A program made the position numbers and the translations under genes. DNA of 58,614 nucleotides from Sphingomonadales bacterium (GTDB taxonomy: Bacteria > Pseudomonadota > Alphaproteobacteria > Sphingomonadales > Sphingomonadaceae). The DNA lies in contig JAGWTB010000005.1 in the NCBI GenBank assembly GCA_028869175.1, positions 1 through 58,614 of the forward strand, in the 5' to 3' direction. Of this stretch, positions 18,809 to 28,928 are shown in pieces (within the stretch, counting starts at the first letter, position 1; each line of letters opens with the position of its first letter). The notes beneath the pieces were generated by a model. It was not told the origin of the DNA, searched no databases, and saw only the letters and a program-made list of their open reading frames with translations.

Positions 18809-20007
18809 GCGCGTTCTCCCGCTGGCTGGCTTTCGTTGCGGTAGGCTTCCACTTCCGCGACGACCTGCTGGTAGAGGTGGCGGCAGAGGCCTTCCATCGA
18901 CATGAAGTGAACGTTCTTGATGGCGCCCGAAAGCAGGCCCTTTTGCGCGCGGTTGATGATGTTGACGTCTTCGGTGTGGATGTCGCGGATGCCGGCGAGG
19001 GCATATTCGCGGGCGTAGCGCTTGGTCGCGGTATCGCCCTCGCCGATCCAGTAGACGCGAAACACCCCGCGCGATCTGGTCGCCGAGATCGGATAGACCT
19101 TGTGGCTGAAGTGCTGGATCGGCGTGCCGATGATGAACAGACTGGGGAACACAGCGAAATAGGTGCGGTCTTCCGGCCCGCCGATGATGCCCTGCTCCAT
19201 GCCGATCTTCGCCGCGAGGCCGAAGTTGTAGCCCTGCATCGGCTTGATCTGCGGTTCCGGGTTGCTCCAGATGGTCTGGGTGCGATGCTTGCCGTGGAAG
19301 GTGTAGCCGGTCGGATAGCCATAGAGGTTGTCGGCATGGACCGTGGCGATGCCGGTGCGGCCATGGACATGGCGCAGGTGGTAGTTCTCCTGGAAATTGT
19401 CGTAGGTGATCTTCCAGTTGGCATCGATGTCATAGCAATATTCGTGGAAGGTGGTCGCCCGCGCCACGGGCAGCGTTTCCAGCCGGTCGGCAAAATCACC
19501 GAGGAATTCGCGCAGCGTCTGTTTCGGGGCGGGATCAAGGTTGACGAAGATCAGCCCGGCGCAGGTATCGACCGAAACCTTGGGGATCTTGCAATCCTCC
19601 TTGGTCAGGGCAAAGCGGTTGAAATCGGGCGCGGCGACCAGCCGGCCGTCATCGCCGAAGTTCCAGAAGTGATAGGGGCACAGGAAGTTCGTGCCCTTGC
19701 CGCTTTCCTCCTCCACCAATTGCGTGCCGCGATGGGTGCAGGCGTTGTAGAACGCGCGGATCTGCCCATCCTTGCCGCGCACGATCAGGATGGAAGCCTG
19801 GGCGAATTCCAGCTCGCGGCGAATCCAGGTACCCGGCTCGGGCAGCTCGCAGACGTGGCCGACTTCCAGCCAGGTTCGCATGAAGATCGCGCGGCGTTCC
19901 AGTTCGAACCATTCGGGATCGTAGTAGGCCTTGGCCGGGATCGGATCGGTGCCCATCCAGGCCACCTGCTCTTCGGGCGCGGTGTAGATCGGGGTGTGTT
20001 CGTTCAT
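18805..20007 (-). CDS. Aromatic ring-hydroxylating (Rieske) oxygenase alpha subunit
   Basis: Rieske motif 'CTHRGTQLVEEESGKGTNFLCPYHFWNF' and mononuclear iron region 'DNFQENYHLRHVH'; start at MNEHTP has SD-like AAGGGAG upstream. Confidence 0.9.
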   Translation of the reverse strand: MNEHTPIYTAPEEQVAWMGTDPIPAKAYYDPEWFELERRAIFMRTWLEVGHVCELPEPGTWIRRELEFAQASILIVRGKDGQIRAFYNACTHRGTQLVEEESGKGTNFLCPYHFWNFGDDGRLVAAPDFNRFALTKEDCKIPKVSVDTCAGLIFVNLDPAPKQTLREFLGDFADRLETLPVARATTFHEYCYDIDANWKITYDNFQENYHLRHVHGRTGIATVHADNLYGYPTGYTFHGKHRTQTIWSNPEPQIKPMQGYNFGLAAKIGMEQGIIGGPEDRTYFAVFPSLFIIGTPIQHFSHKVYPISATRSRGVFRVYWIGEGDTATKRYAREYALAGIRDIHTEDVNIINRAQKGLLSGAIKNVHFMSMEGLCRHLYQQVVAEVEAYRNESQPAGERA

Positions 20008-20031
20008 CGGCGTCCAGCTCCCTTGTGACAT

Positions 20032-20057
20032 GTTTTTCGACATGTGTGTCGAAAAAC
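20032..20057. promoter_or_regulatory. Operator-like perfect palindrome upstream of the Rieske oxygenase
   Basis: GTTTTTCGACA-TGTG-TGTCGAAAAAC, 11/11 bp arms. Confidence 0.7.
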
Positions 20058-20113
20058 TGCCGGGAGTGGGGCAGGGAGTCGTTGATCTGGATCAAGCGCG
20101 GCGGCGAAACGAC

Positions 20114-21406
20114 TCAGCCACCCTTTTCACGCGCCACTTCGCGCCAGCCGATGTCGCGGCGGCAGAAACCGTCGGGAAAATCGAGCGCGTCGACCGCCGC
20201 ATAGGCTGCCGCCTGCGCCTCGGTAACCGTGCGGCCTCGCGCGGTGACGTTCAGCACGCGCCCGCCGCTGGCTACCAGCACATCGTCGTTCAGGGTGGTG
20301 CCGGCGTGGAACACGCGCGCGCCGCCCGCTTCAGCGGCCGCGATCCCGCCAATCGTCCCGCCCTGTTTCGGCGTCCCCGGATAGCCTTGCGCAGCCATGA
20401 CCACGGTCAGCGCGGTATCGGGTGAGAAGCGCGGCGGTTCCACCGCTGCCAGCCGGTTTTCCGCGCAGGCGAGCAGCAGTTCACCCAGATCCGATTCGAG
20501 CCGCATCAGCATGACCTGCGTTTCGGGATCGCCGAAGCGGCAGTTGTATTCTATCAGTTGCGGGCCGGTGGCGGTGAGCATCAGGCCGAGGAACAGCACG
20601 CCGGAATAGGGCATGCCTTCGTCCGCCAGCGTCTTCACCGTCGGCACGATGATCCGGGTCAGCGCCTCGGCCTCGAGCGCCGGGGTCAGCACCCGTGCCG
20701 GGCTGTAGGCACCCATGCCGCCGGTGTTCGGGCCGGTATCGCCGTCACCGACGCGCTTGTGGTCCTGCGCCGAGGCGAAGGGGACAACGGTGTGGCCGTC
20801 GGTCAGCGCGAAGAAGCTGGCTTCTTCGCCCTCGAGAAACTCCTCGATCACCGCTTCCGCCCCGGCCGCGCCAAAGCGTCCGGCGAAGATGTCCGCCACC
20901 GCTGCTTCGGCCTCGGCCATGGTCATGGCGACGGTGACGCCCTTGCCGGCGGCGAGGCCATCGGCCTTGATCACCACCGGCGCGCCGAAGCGGGCGAGCG
21001 CGGCCATGGCGGCAGCGTGCGAGGATACGCGCGCGTAGCCGCCGGTGGGGATATTGGCGCGGGCGCAGAGGTCCTTGGTGAAGCCCTTGCTGCCTTCGAG
21101 CTGCGCCGCTGCCTGCGATGGTCCGAACACTGGCACGCCGGCCCCGCGCAGCGAATCGGCCAGGCCATCGACCAGCGGGGCCTCCGGGCCGACCACCACC
21201 AGCCCGATGCGCTGTTCCTCGCAGAAGGCCAGCACGGCGGCATGATCGGCGGCGTCCAGCTTGACGCAGGTGGCATGCGCGGCAATGCCCGGATTGCCGG
21301 GGGCGGCGTAGAGCGTGTCCCCATCATTCGCCAGCAGGCGGGATTGCGCCAGCCGCCACGCCAGCGCATGTTCGCGCCCGCCCGACCCCAGAAGCAGGAT
21401 ATTCAT
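20114..21406 (-). CDS. purD: Phosphoribosylamine-glycine ligase
   Basis: '[22 protein letters not shown]', '[12 protein letters not shown]', '[15 protein letters not shown]', '[18 protein letters not shown]'. Confidence 0.95.
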   Translation of the reverse strand: MNILLLGSGGREHALAWRLAQSRLLANDGDTLYAAPGNPGIAAHATCVKLDAADHAAVLAFCEEQRIGLVVVGPEAPLVDGLADSLRGAGVPVFGPSQAAAQLEGSKGFTKDLCARANIPTGGYARVSSHAAAMAALARFGAPVVIKADGLAAGKGVTVAMTMAEAEAAVADIFAGRFGAAGAEAVIEEFLEGEEASFFALTDGHTVVPFASAQDHKRVGDGDTGPNTGGMGAYSPARVLTPALEAEALTRIIVPTVKTLADEGMPYSGVLFLGLMLTATGPQLIEYNCRFGDPETQVMLMRLESDLGELLLACAENRLAAVEPPRFSPDTALTVVMAAQGYPGTPKQGGTIGGIAAAEAGGARVFHAGTTLNDDVLVASGGRVLNVTARGRTVTEAQAAAYAAVDALDFPDGFCRRDIGWREVAREKGG

Positions 21407-22871
21407 GCCGCCGTCCCTCGATGATGATGATGCGTCCGCCGGGCTGGTAGCGAAGGACTCCGCCGGCGACAACGCCGCCGCGCTCTCGGTCAGCGAGATT
21501 TCCGCGATGCTGAAGCGCACGGTGGAAGACCGTTTCGGCTTCGTGCGCATCCGGGGCGAGCTTTCGGGGGTCAAGCGGGCGGCGTCGGGACATTTGTACT
21601 GCGCGCTGAAGGACGAGAACGCGAGGATCGACGGGGTGATGTGGAAGGGCAACGCGCAGCGCCTGTCGTTCCGCCCGGAAGACGGCATCGAGGTTGTCGC
21701 CACCGGCAAGCTCACTACCTATCCGGGCCGCTCGAACTACCAGATCGTCATCGACCGGATGGAGGTGGCGGGCGAAGGCGCGCTGCTTGCCATGCTGGCC
21801 AAGATGCGTGCCCGGCTGGAGGCCGAGGGTCTGTTCGATCGCGCGCGCAAGCGGGCACTGCCCTTCCTGCCGCGCGTGATCGGCGTGGTCACTTCGCCTA
21901 CCGGTGCGGTGATCCGCGACATCCTGCACCGCCTGGCAGACCGCTTCCCCAGCCATGTTCTCGTCTGGCCGGTGCTGGTCCAGGGCCAGGGCGCGGCGGC
22001 GCAGATCGCCGCTGCGGTGCGCGGGTTCGGCGCGCTGGCCCCCGATGGCCCGGTGCCGCGCCCCGACCTGCTGATTGTCGCGCGCGGCGGCGGCTCGATC
22101 GAGGATCTCTGGGCGTTCAACGAGGAGGCGGTGGTCCGCGCCATCGCCGAAAGCCCGATTCCGGTGATTTCCGCCGTGGGGCACGAGACGGACACCACCC
22201 TCGCCGATTTCGCCGCCGACCTGCGCGCGCCCACGCCCACCGCCGCTGCCGAGATCGCCGTGCCGGTGCGCGAGGAACTGCTGGCCCAGATCGCCGAACT
22301 GGCACTGCGCCAGCGCCGCGCGGCGGTGCGCCCGCTCACCCTCGGGCGCGAGCGGCTGGAGGTGCGCTCACAGCGGCTGCCCCGCCCCGATGCGCTGCTC
22401 ACGCCGCAGACGCAGCGGCTTGACGATCTGGCGGAACGGCTGCGGCGCGGGCTGGGTGACCGGATCGTCATCGCCCGGCAGGCGCTCCAGCACGATGCCG
22501 CGCGGCTGTCCGGGCCGCTGCTTTCCGCGCGCCTGGCCCGGGCGCGCGACCGGCTGGCGGCGCAGCGGCTGTCGCCGGTGCTGCTTTCGCGGCGGTTGGA
22601 GCAGCAACGCGGCGCGCTCGACGGCTTGCACCGCGTGATGCGCTCGCTCGATCCTGACCGGGTGCTCGAACGCGGCTATGTCCGTGTGACCGGCGCGCGT
22701 GGGCAGACGCTGGTCAGCCGCACCGGGGCTGCTGCCGAAGCCGCGCTCACCCTGCATTTCCGCGATGGCGAACTGGCGGTGACGCCGCTTGACCCTGCCG
22801 CCGCGCCGCGTCCCTCCACCCCGCGCCGGGCACCTCCCGTCGCGCCGCCCGAGCAGGGGAAATTGCTTTGA
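21405..22871 (+). CDS. xseA: Exodeoxyribonuclease VII large subunit
   Basis: '[58 protein letters not shown]', '[17 protein letters not shown]', '[16 protein letters not shown]', '[28 protein letters not shown]'. Confidence 0.93.
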   Translation: MPPSLDDDDASAGLVAKDSAGDNAAALSVSEISAMLKRTVEDRFGFVRIRGELSGVKRAASGHLYCALKDENARIDGVMWKGNAQRLSFRPEDGIEVVATGKLTTYPGRSNYQIVIDRMEVAGEGALLAMLAKMRARLEAEGLFDRARKRALPFLPRVIGVVTSPTGAVIRDILHRLADRFPSHVLVWPVLVQGQGAAAQIAAAVRGFGALAPDGPVPRPDLLIVARGGGSIEDLWAFNEEAVVRAIAESPIPVISAVGHETDTTLADFAADLRAPTPTAAAEIAVPVREELLAQIAELALRQRRAAVRPLTLGRERLEVRSQRLPRPDALLTPQTQRLDDLAERLRRGLGDRIVIARQALQHDAARLSGPLLSARLARARDRLAAQRLSPVLLSRRLEQQRGALDGLHRVMRSLDPDRVLERGYVRVTGARGQTLVSRTGAAAEAALTLHFRDGELAVTPLDPAAAPRPSTPRRAPPVAPPEQGKLL

Positions 22872-22898
22872 GCCGCACGAGGGGCTAAGACTTTCGCC

Positions 22899-23102
22899 AT
22901 GCTGATGAATTCCGCCGACCGCGCCGCCACGCTGCGCTTCGAACCCAACGGTTTCCGTGTCGTCACTGCCGGCAACCATGTGCTCTGCGCCGTTTCGGGC
23001 GAAAAGGTGTCGCTCGAGGCGCTGCGGTACTGGAGCGTCCCGCACCAGGAAGCCTACGCCTCGTGCGAGCTTGCCACCCGGCGGCTGACCGGCGCGGCGT
23101 GA
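22899..23102 (+). CDS. DUF2093 domain protein
   Basis: 67 aa, 'RFEPNGFRVVTAGNHVLCAVSGEKVSLEALRYWSVPHQEAYAS'. Confidence 0.75.
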   Translation: MLMNSADRAATLRFEPNGFRVVTAGNHVLCAVSGEKVSLEALRYWSVPHQEAYASCELATRRLTGAA

Positions 23103-24031
23103 ACTGGCTGCGCAATCCTGCACTCTGGGCGCTTGCCGGTGGCTTGCTGGTCGCGCAGGGGAGCTGCAACGGCAACAGCCTCAGCCGTTCCGCCGCCGTG
23201 CCCGCACCCCGGCCGGCCGCGCCACTTGCCGCCGCGCCCGCACGCCCCGCGCCGCCGCCGGCGCGCGGCGCGGACATCCAGATCACCGGGGAACTGACCC
23301 AGGGCGGCTGGATCAAGGGCCTGGCACCGCTTGGGGCCACCGCCGTCGCGCTTGATGGCATGGCGCTGCCGCTGGCGGCTGACGGCAGCTTCTTCGCTGC
23401 GTTTGATCGCGATGCCGGCCCCTCGGCACGACTGGTCGCCAGCCTGCCGGGCGGGCGCAGCACCAGCCGCGCGCTGGTGGTTTCGCCGCGCGCCTGGAAT
23501 ATCGAGAACGTCGCGGTCGGTCCGCGCCCCGGCGCGCTGCCCAGCGCGGAGTACGAACGCCGCCGCGCGATCGAGCTGGCGCGAATCAACGCCGCTCGCC
23601 GGATCGACGCGCAGAGCGATGGCTGGCGGCAGAAATTCATCTGGCCGGTCACCGGGCGGCTTTCGGGGCTGTTCGGCTCGCAGCGGATCTATCGCGGCCA
23701 GCCGGGTTCCTACCATTCGGGCATGGATATCGCCACCGGCGGCAGCGGCACGCCCTATGTCGCCCCGGCGGACGGGGTGGTGATCCTGGCGGCGGAGAGT
23801 CCCTTCACGCTGGAGGGAAACCTGCTGATGATCGATCACGGCATGGGGCTCAACAGCGCCTTCCTGCATTCCTCGCGCCTGCTGGTGAAAGAGGGTGACG
23901 TGGTGAAGCAGGGACAGGTGATCGGCCTGATCGGCATGACCGGCCGCGCCACCGGCCCGCACCTGCACTGGTCCATCAAATGGCGCAGCGCCCGGCTTGA
24001 TCCGCTGCTGTTCACCGGCCCGATGCGCTGA
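23099..24031 (+). CDS. M23 family metallopeptidase
   Basis: 'GQPGSYHSGMDIATGGSGTPYVAPADGVV', 'MTGRATGPHLHWSIKW'; GTG start overlaps the DUF2093 stop. Confidence 0.88.
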   Translation: MNWLRNPALWALAGGLLVAQGSCNGNSLSRSAAVPAPRPAAPLAAAPARPAPPPARGADIQITGELTQGGWIKGLAPLGATAVALDGMALPLAADGSFFAAFDRDAGPSARLVASLPGGRSTSRALVVSPRAWNIENVAVGPRPGALPSAEYERRRAIELARINAARRIDAQSDGWRQKFIWPVTGRLSGLFGSQRIYRGQPGSYHSGMDIATGGSGTPYVAPADGVVILAAESPFTLEGNLLMIDHGMGLNSAFLHSSRLLVKEGDVVKQGQVIGLIGMTGRATGPHLHWSIKWRSARLDPLLFTGPMR

Positions 24032-24283
24032 CGCATCCGGGGTTCCCGCCCCCACACAATTTTTTCCCGGCACGCGGCGCAGGCCGATCTTCCCCGTTGT
24101 GGCGACGCGGCGCGAATGCGCATGGTTTGCCAAGCGATGTCCACTGCCGTTGTAACGATGCGACACGATTGCTGGTATCACTTGCAACAATATTGCCAAG
24201 ACGCCCATCTCGCCCCGGATTTCCGCGCGATTCACCGCCGTGTGGCACTGTGGCAGTTTGGTTACAACCCGCCGTCAATGTGC

Positions 24284-24297
24284 TGACAGGCCTGTCA
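24284..24297. promoter_or_regulatory. Perfect 14-bp palindrome upstream of TonB receptor 1
   Basis: TGACAGGCCTGTCA. Confidence 0.5.
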
Positions 24298-24469
24298 ATT
24301 GCTTTGCCTGAACCGGGGCTTTCAGCCATCAAAGCGCATCTTTCCCGGCTGGCGACCGGTGCGCGCAACGTCCGTGGGGGCACCAAGCGCCGATCGCATC
24401 CAAACAGTCCGGGAAATGCTCATGGGTGACAGCCGATCCCGGCGCACCCAATGAAAAAGGGACTGACAC

Positions 24470-27400
24470 GTGAAGAAAACCACTCTTAGCGCTCTGAAGG
24501 CAGGTGCGGCACCGCTGGTGCTCGGCCTCGCGTTCGTCAGCAGCTCGGCCTATGCCCAGGCGGCGAACGTCGATTGCGCCGCCAACCCGAACGACGCCGC
24601 TTGCGTCGATGACGGTTCGACCATCGTTGTCACCGGTTCGATGTTCCGTCGCACCGACACCGACACGCCTTCGCCGGTCACCACCGTGACCACCGAGAAC
24701 CTCGATCAGCGCGGCGTCAGCACCATCCAGGATGGCCTGCAGCAGCTCGCGTCGAACAACGGTCCGGCGCTGACCAACAGCTTCACCGCCAACGGCGCAT
24801 TCGCCGGCGGCGCATCGGCGGTTTCGCTGCGCGGTCTGTCGACCAACTCCACGCTGGTGCTGTTCGACGGCATGCGCGCGGCCTACTATCCGCTGGCCGA
24901 TGACGGTTCGCGCAACTTCGTCGATCTCAACACCATTCCTGACGACATCATCGACCGTATCGAAGTGCTTCGTGACGGCGCTTCGTCGTCCTACGGTGCC
25001 GACGCGATCGCGGGCGTGGTCAACATCATCACCAAGAAGCAGTTCACCGGCATCGCCGGTCGCGCCGAAGCGGGCGTTTCCTCGCGCGGCGACGCGCCGA
25101 GCCAGCGCTTCAGCCTGACCGCCGGCTTCGGCGATCTCGAAGAAAAGGGCATCAATGCCTACGTCAGCGGCTTCTACTACAATTCGACCGCGCTGAAAAA
25201 CAGCGACCGCCCCTATCCGTACAGCTCGGATGACCAGAGCGGCATCTGCTTCGACGGCAGCTGCGGCCCTGACAACCGGATCAACGCCGATGTTTCGGGC
25301 GGTCTTGCCGCGCGCAGCAACTTCCTGGTCCGTCCCTACACCACCCCGGCGCTGACCACTGCGGTCGGTCCGTGGCAGTCGCTCAACACGGACTGCATCG
25401 GCGGCGCGCTGCGCACCGTCACGGCGGCGGAAAAGGCGAACAACCCCTCCGCGCCCAATACGATCTGCACCTTCGACCAGACCAAGACCTACGGGTACAT
25501 CACCCCGAACGTCCAGCGCTGGGGCGTTTCGGGCCGTGTCACCGCGAAGCTGAATGACAGCATCGAAGCCTATGCCGAAGTCAACTTCATGCAGAGCAAG
25601 AGCTCGTACCAGGGCCTGCCCGAAGCGGTTTCGCGCAACGCCAACACCGGTATCCTCTATCGTCGCTTCTCGACGTCGAGCGCCTCGGCGATCAACGCGC
25701 CGGGTTCGTTCGTGCTGTACCTGCCGGTCTATGTCTGCCCCGAGCGCACGAATTGCGCCGCTTCGCCCAACCGCAAGCTGAACCCGAACAACCCGTTCGC
25801 GGCGCAGGGTCAGGTTGCGCGCATCCTGGGTGCCGATCTCAACCACGTCGAATACAACGAGACCCGCAACCGCGCCTATCGCGGTGCCATGGGCATCTCG
25901 GGCGATCTGTCCGACAAGATCACCTTCGACGTCGGCGTGACGGCGATGCACACCGATCTGCGTCGCACGCAGAACGGCTACATCCACATCCAGCACATGC
26001 TCGACGTGATCAACGACGGTACCTACAACTTCGTCAATCCGTCGGCGACGCCGGACTCGGTGCTCAGCTACCTCTATCCGAACAACGTCCACACGGCGAC
26101 TTCGGACGAAGTGCAGTTCCAGGCTACCCTGGGCACCACCCTGGCCCAGCTGCCGGGCGGTCCGCTGCAGCTTGGCGGTGGCGGGTCGATCACCTACGAA
26201 GCCGTCGATGCGCCCAGCGCCAACGATGACTACAATGGCCCGACGCAGCGCTACTTCGTGCTCAACGCCTTCGGCACCACCGGCCATCGTACGGTCTATT
26301 CGGGTTTTGCCGAACTCGAAGCGCCGGTTCTCGAAAATCTGGTGATCAACGCTTCGGGCCGGTACGACAAGTACTCGAGCGGGCAGCACGCCTTCTCGCC
26401 GAAGATCGGGTTCAAGTTCACCCCGATCCGCCAGTTCGAAATTCGCGGCACCTATTCGAAGGGCTTCCGTATCCCTTCGTTCGGTGAAGCGAACGCCCTG
26501 CCGACCACTGGCTTCGTCAGCAACACCGCTGCTGCGTTCAACAATGCCTACCTTGCCCAGTACACCGTTCCGGGCAACACGGCTGGTGCCGGTGGCACCT
26601 TTGCGCAGTGCACCGTGGCGACCTTCAGCACCGCTGCCTGCCCGACCTACATCCGTTCGGGTTCCTACGGGCAGACCCAGCTGGCTTCGCCCAACCTCGA
26701 TCCGGAAAAGTCGCGCAGCTTCACTGCCGGCATCCGCTTCGAGCCGATGCGCAACCTCTCGCTGACGGTTGACTACTACAACATCAAGAAGACCGGCGGC
26801 ATCACCTCGCCGTCGAACGCGCCTGCACTGGTCGCCTACTACGCTGGTGCAGCGATCCCGGGCATCTACACGGTCATTCCGGATGCGCCGGATCCGGCCT
26901 TCCCGAATGCCAAGCCGCGGGTTGCGTTCGTTCAGGCCTCGCTGATCAATGCCGACGAGATTCGTTCCGAAGGTCTCGATTTCGGCCTCGAAGCGAAGCT
27001 TGACCTGACCGACCACATCACCTGGGAAACCAGCCTGGACGCCAGCTACATCCTGAAGCTGTCGACCAACGATGAACGGTATGACGGTACGCTGGGCAAC
27101 TTCAACCTGACCGCCGGTTCGGGTACGCCGAAGTGGCACGGCAGCTGGCTGAACTCGCTCAGCTTCAACGATCGCTTCCAGTTCAATACGACAGTCAACT
27201 ACTTCGGTGGTTACAACCTGTCGGCGATGGACCAGGGAACCGGCTACAAGGATTGCGGCCTCTCCGGTGGCTTCACTCCCTGCGACGTTCCGAAGTACAT
27301 CACCATCGATCTGGGTGCGCGCGTGAAAATCAACGACCACTTCACCTTCTACGCCATCATGAACAACGCGTTCGACAAGATGCCGCCGATCGATGCGGTC

Positions 27401-27490
27401 ACCTACGGTGCGAACAACTACAACCCCGTCCAGGGCGGCAACGGCATCCTGGGCCGGTACTTCAAGGCAGGCGTGAAGGTCGGCTTCTAA
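24470..27490 (+). CDS. TonB-dependent receptor
   Basis: Signal peptide, plug 'IVVTGSMFRR...PSPVTTVTTENLDQRGVSTIQDGLQQL', 'VLRDGASSSYGADAIAGVVNIITKK', C-terminal beta-strand ending 'AGVKVGF'. Confidence 0.95.
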   Translation: MKKTTLSALKAGAAPLVLGLAFVSSSAYAQAANVDCAANPNDAACVDDGSTIVVTGSMFRRTDTDTPSPVTTVTTENLDQRGVSTIQDGLQQLASNNGPALTNSFTANGAFAGGASAVSLRGLSTNSTLVLFDGMRAAYYPLADDGSRNFVDLNTIPDDIIDRIEVLRDGASSSYGADAIAGVVNIITKKQFTGIAGRAEAGVSSRGDAPSQRFSLTAGFGDLEEKGINAYVSGFYYNSTALKNSDRPYPYSSDDQSGICFDGSCGPDNRINADVSGGLAARSNFLVRPYTTPALTTAVGPWQSLNTDCIGGALRTVTAAEKANNPSAPNTICTFDQTKTYGYITPNVQRWGVSGRVTAKLNDSIEAYAEVNFMQSKSSYQGLPEAVSRNANTGILYRRFSTSSASAINAPGSFVLYLPVYVCPERTNCAASPNRKLNPNNPFAAQGQVARILGADLNHVEYNETRNRAYRGAMGISGDLSDKITFDVGVTAMHTDLRRTQNGYIHIQHMLDVINDGTYNFVNPSATPDSVLSYLYPNNVHTATSDEVQFQATLGTTLAQLPGGPLQLGGGGSITYEAVDAPSANDDYNGPTQRYFVLNAFGTTGHRTVYSGFAELEAPVLENLVINASGRYDKYSSGQHAFSPKIGFKFTPIRQFEIRGTYSKGFRIPSFGEANALPTTGFVSNTAAAFNNAYLAQYTVPGNTAGAGGTFAQCTVATFSTAACPTYIRSGSYGQTQLASPNLDPEKSRSFTAGIRFEPMRNLSLTVDYYNIKKTGGITSPSNAPALVAYYAGAAIPGIYTVIPDAPDPAFPNAKPRVAFVQASLINADEIRSEGLDFGLEAKLDLTDHITWETSLDASYILKLSTNDERYDGTLGNFNLTAGSGTPKWHGSWLNSLSFNDRFQFNTTVNYFGGYNLSAMDQGTGYKDCGLSGGFTPCDVPKYITIDLGARVKINDHFTFYAIMNNAFDKMPPIDAVTYGANNYNPVQGGNGILGRYFKAGVKVGF

Positions 27491-27516
27491 GCCGGGCGAC
27501 TCTGCTTGACCCATTG

Positions 27517-27545
27517 GGGGCGGTCCTTCGGGACCGCCCCTTTTT
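27517..27545 (+). terminator. Rho-independent terminator
   Basis: GGGGCGGTCC-TTCG-GGACCGCCCC followed by TTTTT. Confidence 0.92.
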
Positions 27546-27614
27546 CTTTGTCCGCCGCGAATGTGCCGGGTGGCGCTTCCCCATCGCCGGCGGTCGGCCT
27601 ATGGCGCAGGCTGG

Positions 27615-28610
27615 ATGCGCCGCCTGCTTGCCCTGTTCCTGCTGATCGCCATCGCGCCGCTTACCCTGCTGCGCGATCCGCCGCTGCGGCCCAGCTGGGC
27701 GCAGCAGATGAGCGCACGGCCGCTGCCGGAACCGCCGCTTGCCGCGCGGCAGGCGCTGCTGGGGGCTTTCCGGCTGGAAGGTGCCTGGCAGCTCAGCAGC
27801 CCGCACGCGCTGTTCGGCGGCTATTCGGCGCTGGTGCCGCTGTCTCCCGGCCATTTTCTGGCGATCAGCGACAAGGGCCAATGGCTTGATTTCACCGCGC
27901 CGGGCGTGACGCCGCCGGCCATGCGGATCGGGTCTATCTTCCCGGTCACACGCGCCAGCCGCAAACAGCAGCATGACATCGAATCGGCCACCCGCGACCC
28001 GCGGAGCGGGACGATCTGGTTCGGCTGGGAAGGCCCCAACGCCATCTCGCGCCACGCACCGGACCTGACGATGCAGGCGCGGGTGCGCCCGCAAGCGATG
28101 CAGGGCTGGTATGGCAACACCGGGCCCGAATCGATGGTCCGGCTGGCGGACGGACGCTTCGTGGTGCTGTGCGAGGGCTTCACCTCATGGCTGGGCGGCC
28201 CCGATCACGAAGCCGTGGTATTTTCCGGCGATCCCACCCGGGGCGGGCAGGGCGAGCGATTCACCTTTGCCGGGGCAGACGGTTTCCGCCCGACCGACAT
28301 GGCCCAGCTGCCCGACGGGCGGGTGCTGGTGTTGATGCGGCGCATGCTCTGGCCGCTGCCGCTGCGCTTCGCCGGGCGCATCATGCTGGCCGATCCGGCG
28401 CAGATCAGATCGGGAAAGGTCTGGCAGGCGCGCGAAGTGGCGCGGCTGGAAGCACCGCTGTTGATCGACAATTTCGAAGGCATGGCCGTGGAGCCGCAGG
28501 GTGACCGCACGGTGCGAGTCTGGCTGATTTCCGATGACAATGACGCCGTGACCCAGCGCACCTTGCTATGGCAGCTGCGCCTCGATCCGAAAGACCTGCC
28601 GCCGCGCTAG
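27615..28610 (+). CDS. Esterase-like activity of phytase family protein (periplasmic)
   Basis: Signal peptide 'MRRLLALFLLIAIAPLTLL', 'GGYSALVPLSPGHFLAISDKGQWLDF', 'HDIESATRDPRSGTIWFGWEGPNAI'. Confidence 0.7.
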   Translation: MRRLLALFLLIAIAPLTLLRDPPLRPSWAQQMSARPLPEPPLAARQALLGAFRLEGAWQLSSPHALFGGYSALVPLSPGHFLAISDKGQWLDFTAPGVTPPAMRIGSIFPVTRASRKQQHDIESATRDPRSGTIWFGWEGPNAISRHAPDLTMQARVRPQAMQGWYGNTGPESMVRLADGRFVVLCEGFTSWLGGPDHEAVVFSGDPTRGGQGERFTFAGADGFRPTDMAQLPDGRVLVLMRRMLWPLPLRFAGRIMLADPAQIRSGKVWQAREVARLEAPLLIDNFEGMAVEPQGDRTVRVWLISDDNDAVTQRTLLWQLRLDPKDLPPR

Positions 28611-28928
28611 CGCTTCAAGTCAGGCCTGCTCCGGCAAACCGCGGGACCAAACACGGCGGCGGTGCCAATGCCAACTACTCCGCACGGGCGCAGATCAGCA
28701 CCCGCAGCACTGCCCGGCTGAGACCTGCCTGGACCTGTCGCTATGGCGCTGGTTCCAGCAGTGCGGGCAATCAGGGCCTCGACTACCGGATCAAAGTCAC
28801 GCCGTTGCCGATCGGCGGCGTCATGTACATTTCCATGTCGGCGAGTCCGTTGAAGCCTGATCTCGAGGCGGCGGTGGCGGCGATATGCCCCAATGCCTTC
28901 AGGCCTCGCCGCCGGGCGCACCAATCCC

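Noticed and set aside
24329-27514. 1061-aa minus-strand ORF antisense to the TonB receptor
   Set aside because: Mirror of a GC-rich coding frame; the plus-strand protein has clear TonB receptor motifs, while the antisense translation is Arg/Val/Gly-rich with no recognisable domain.
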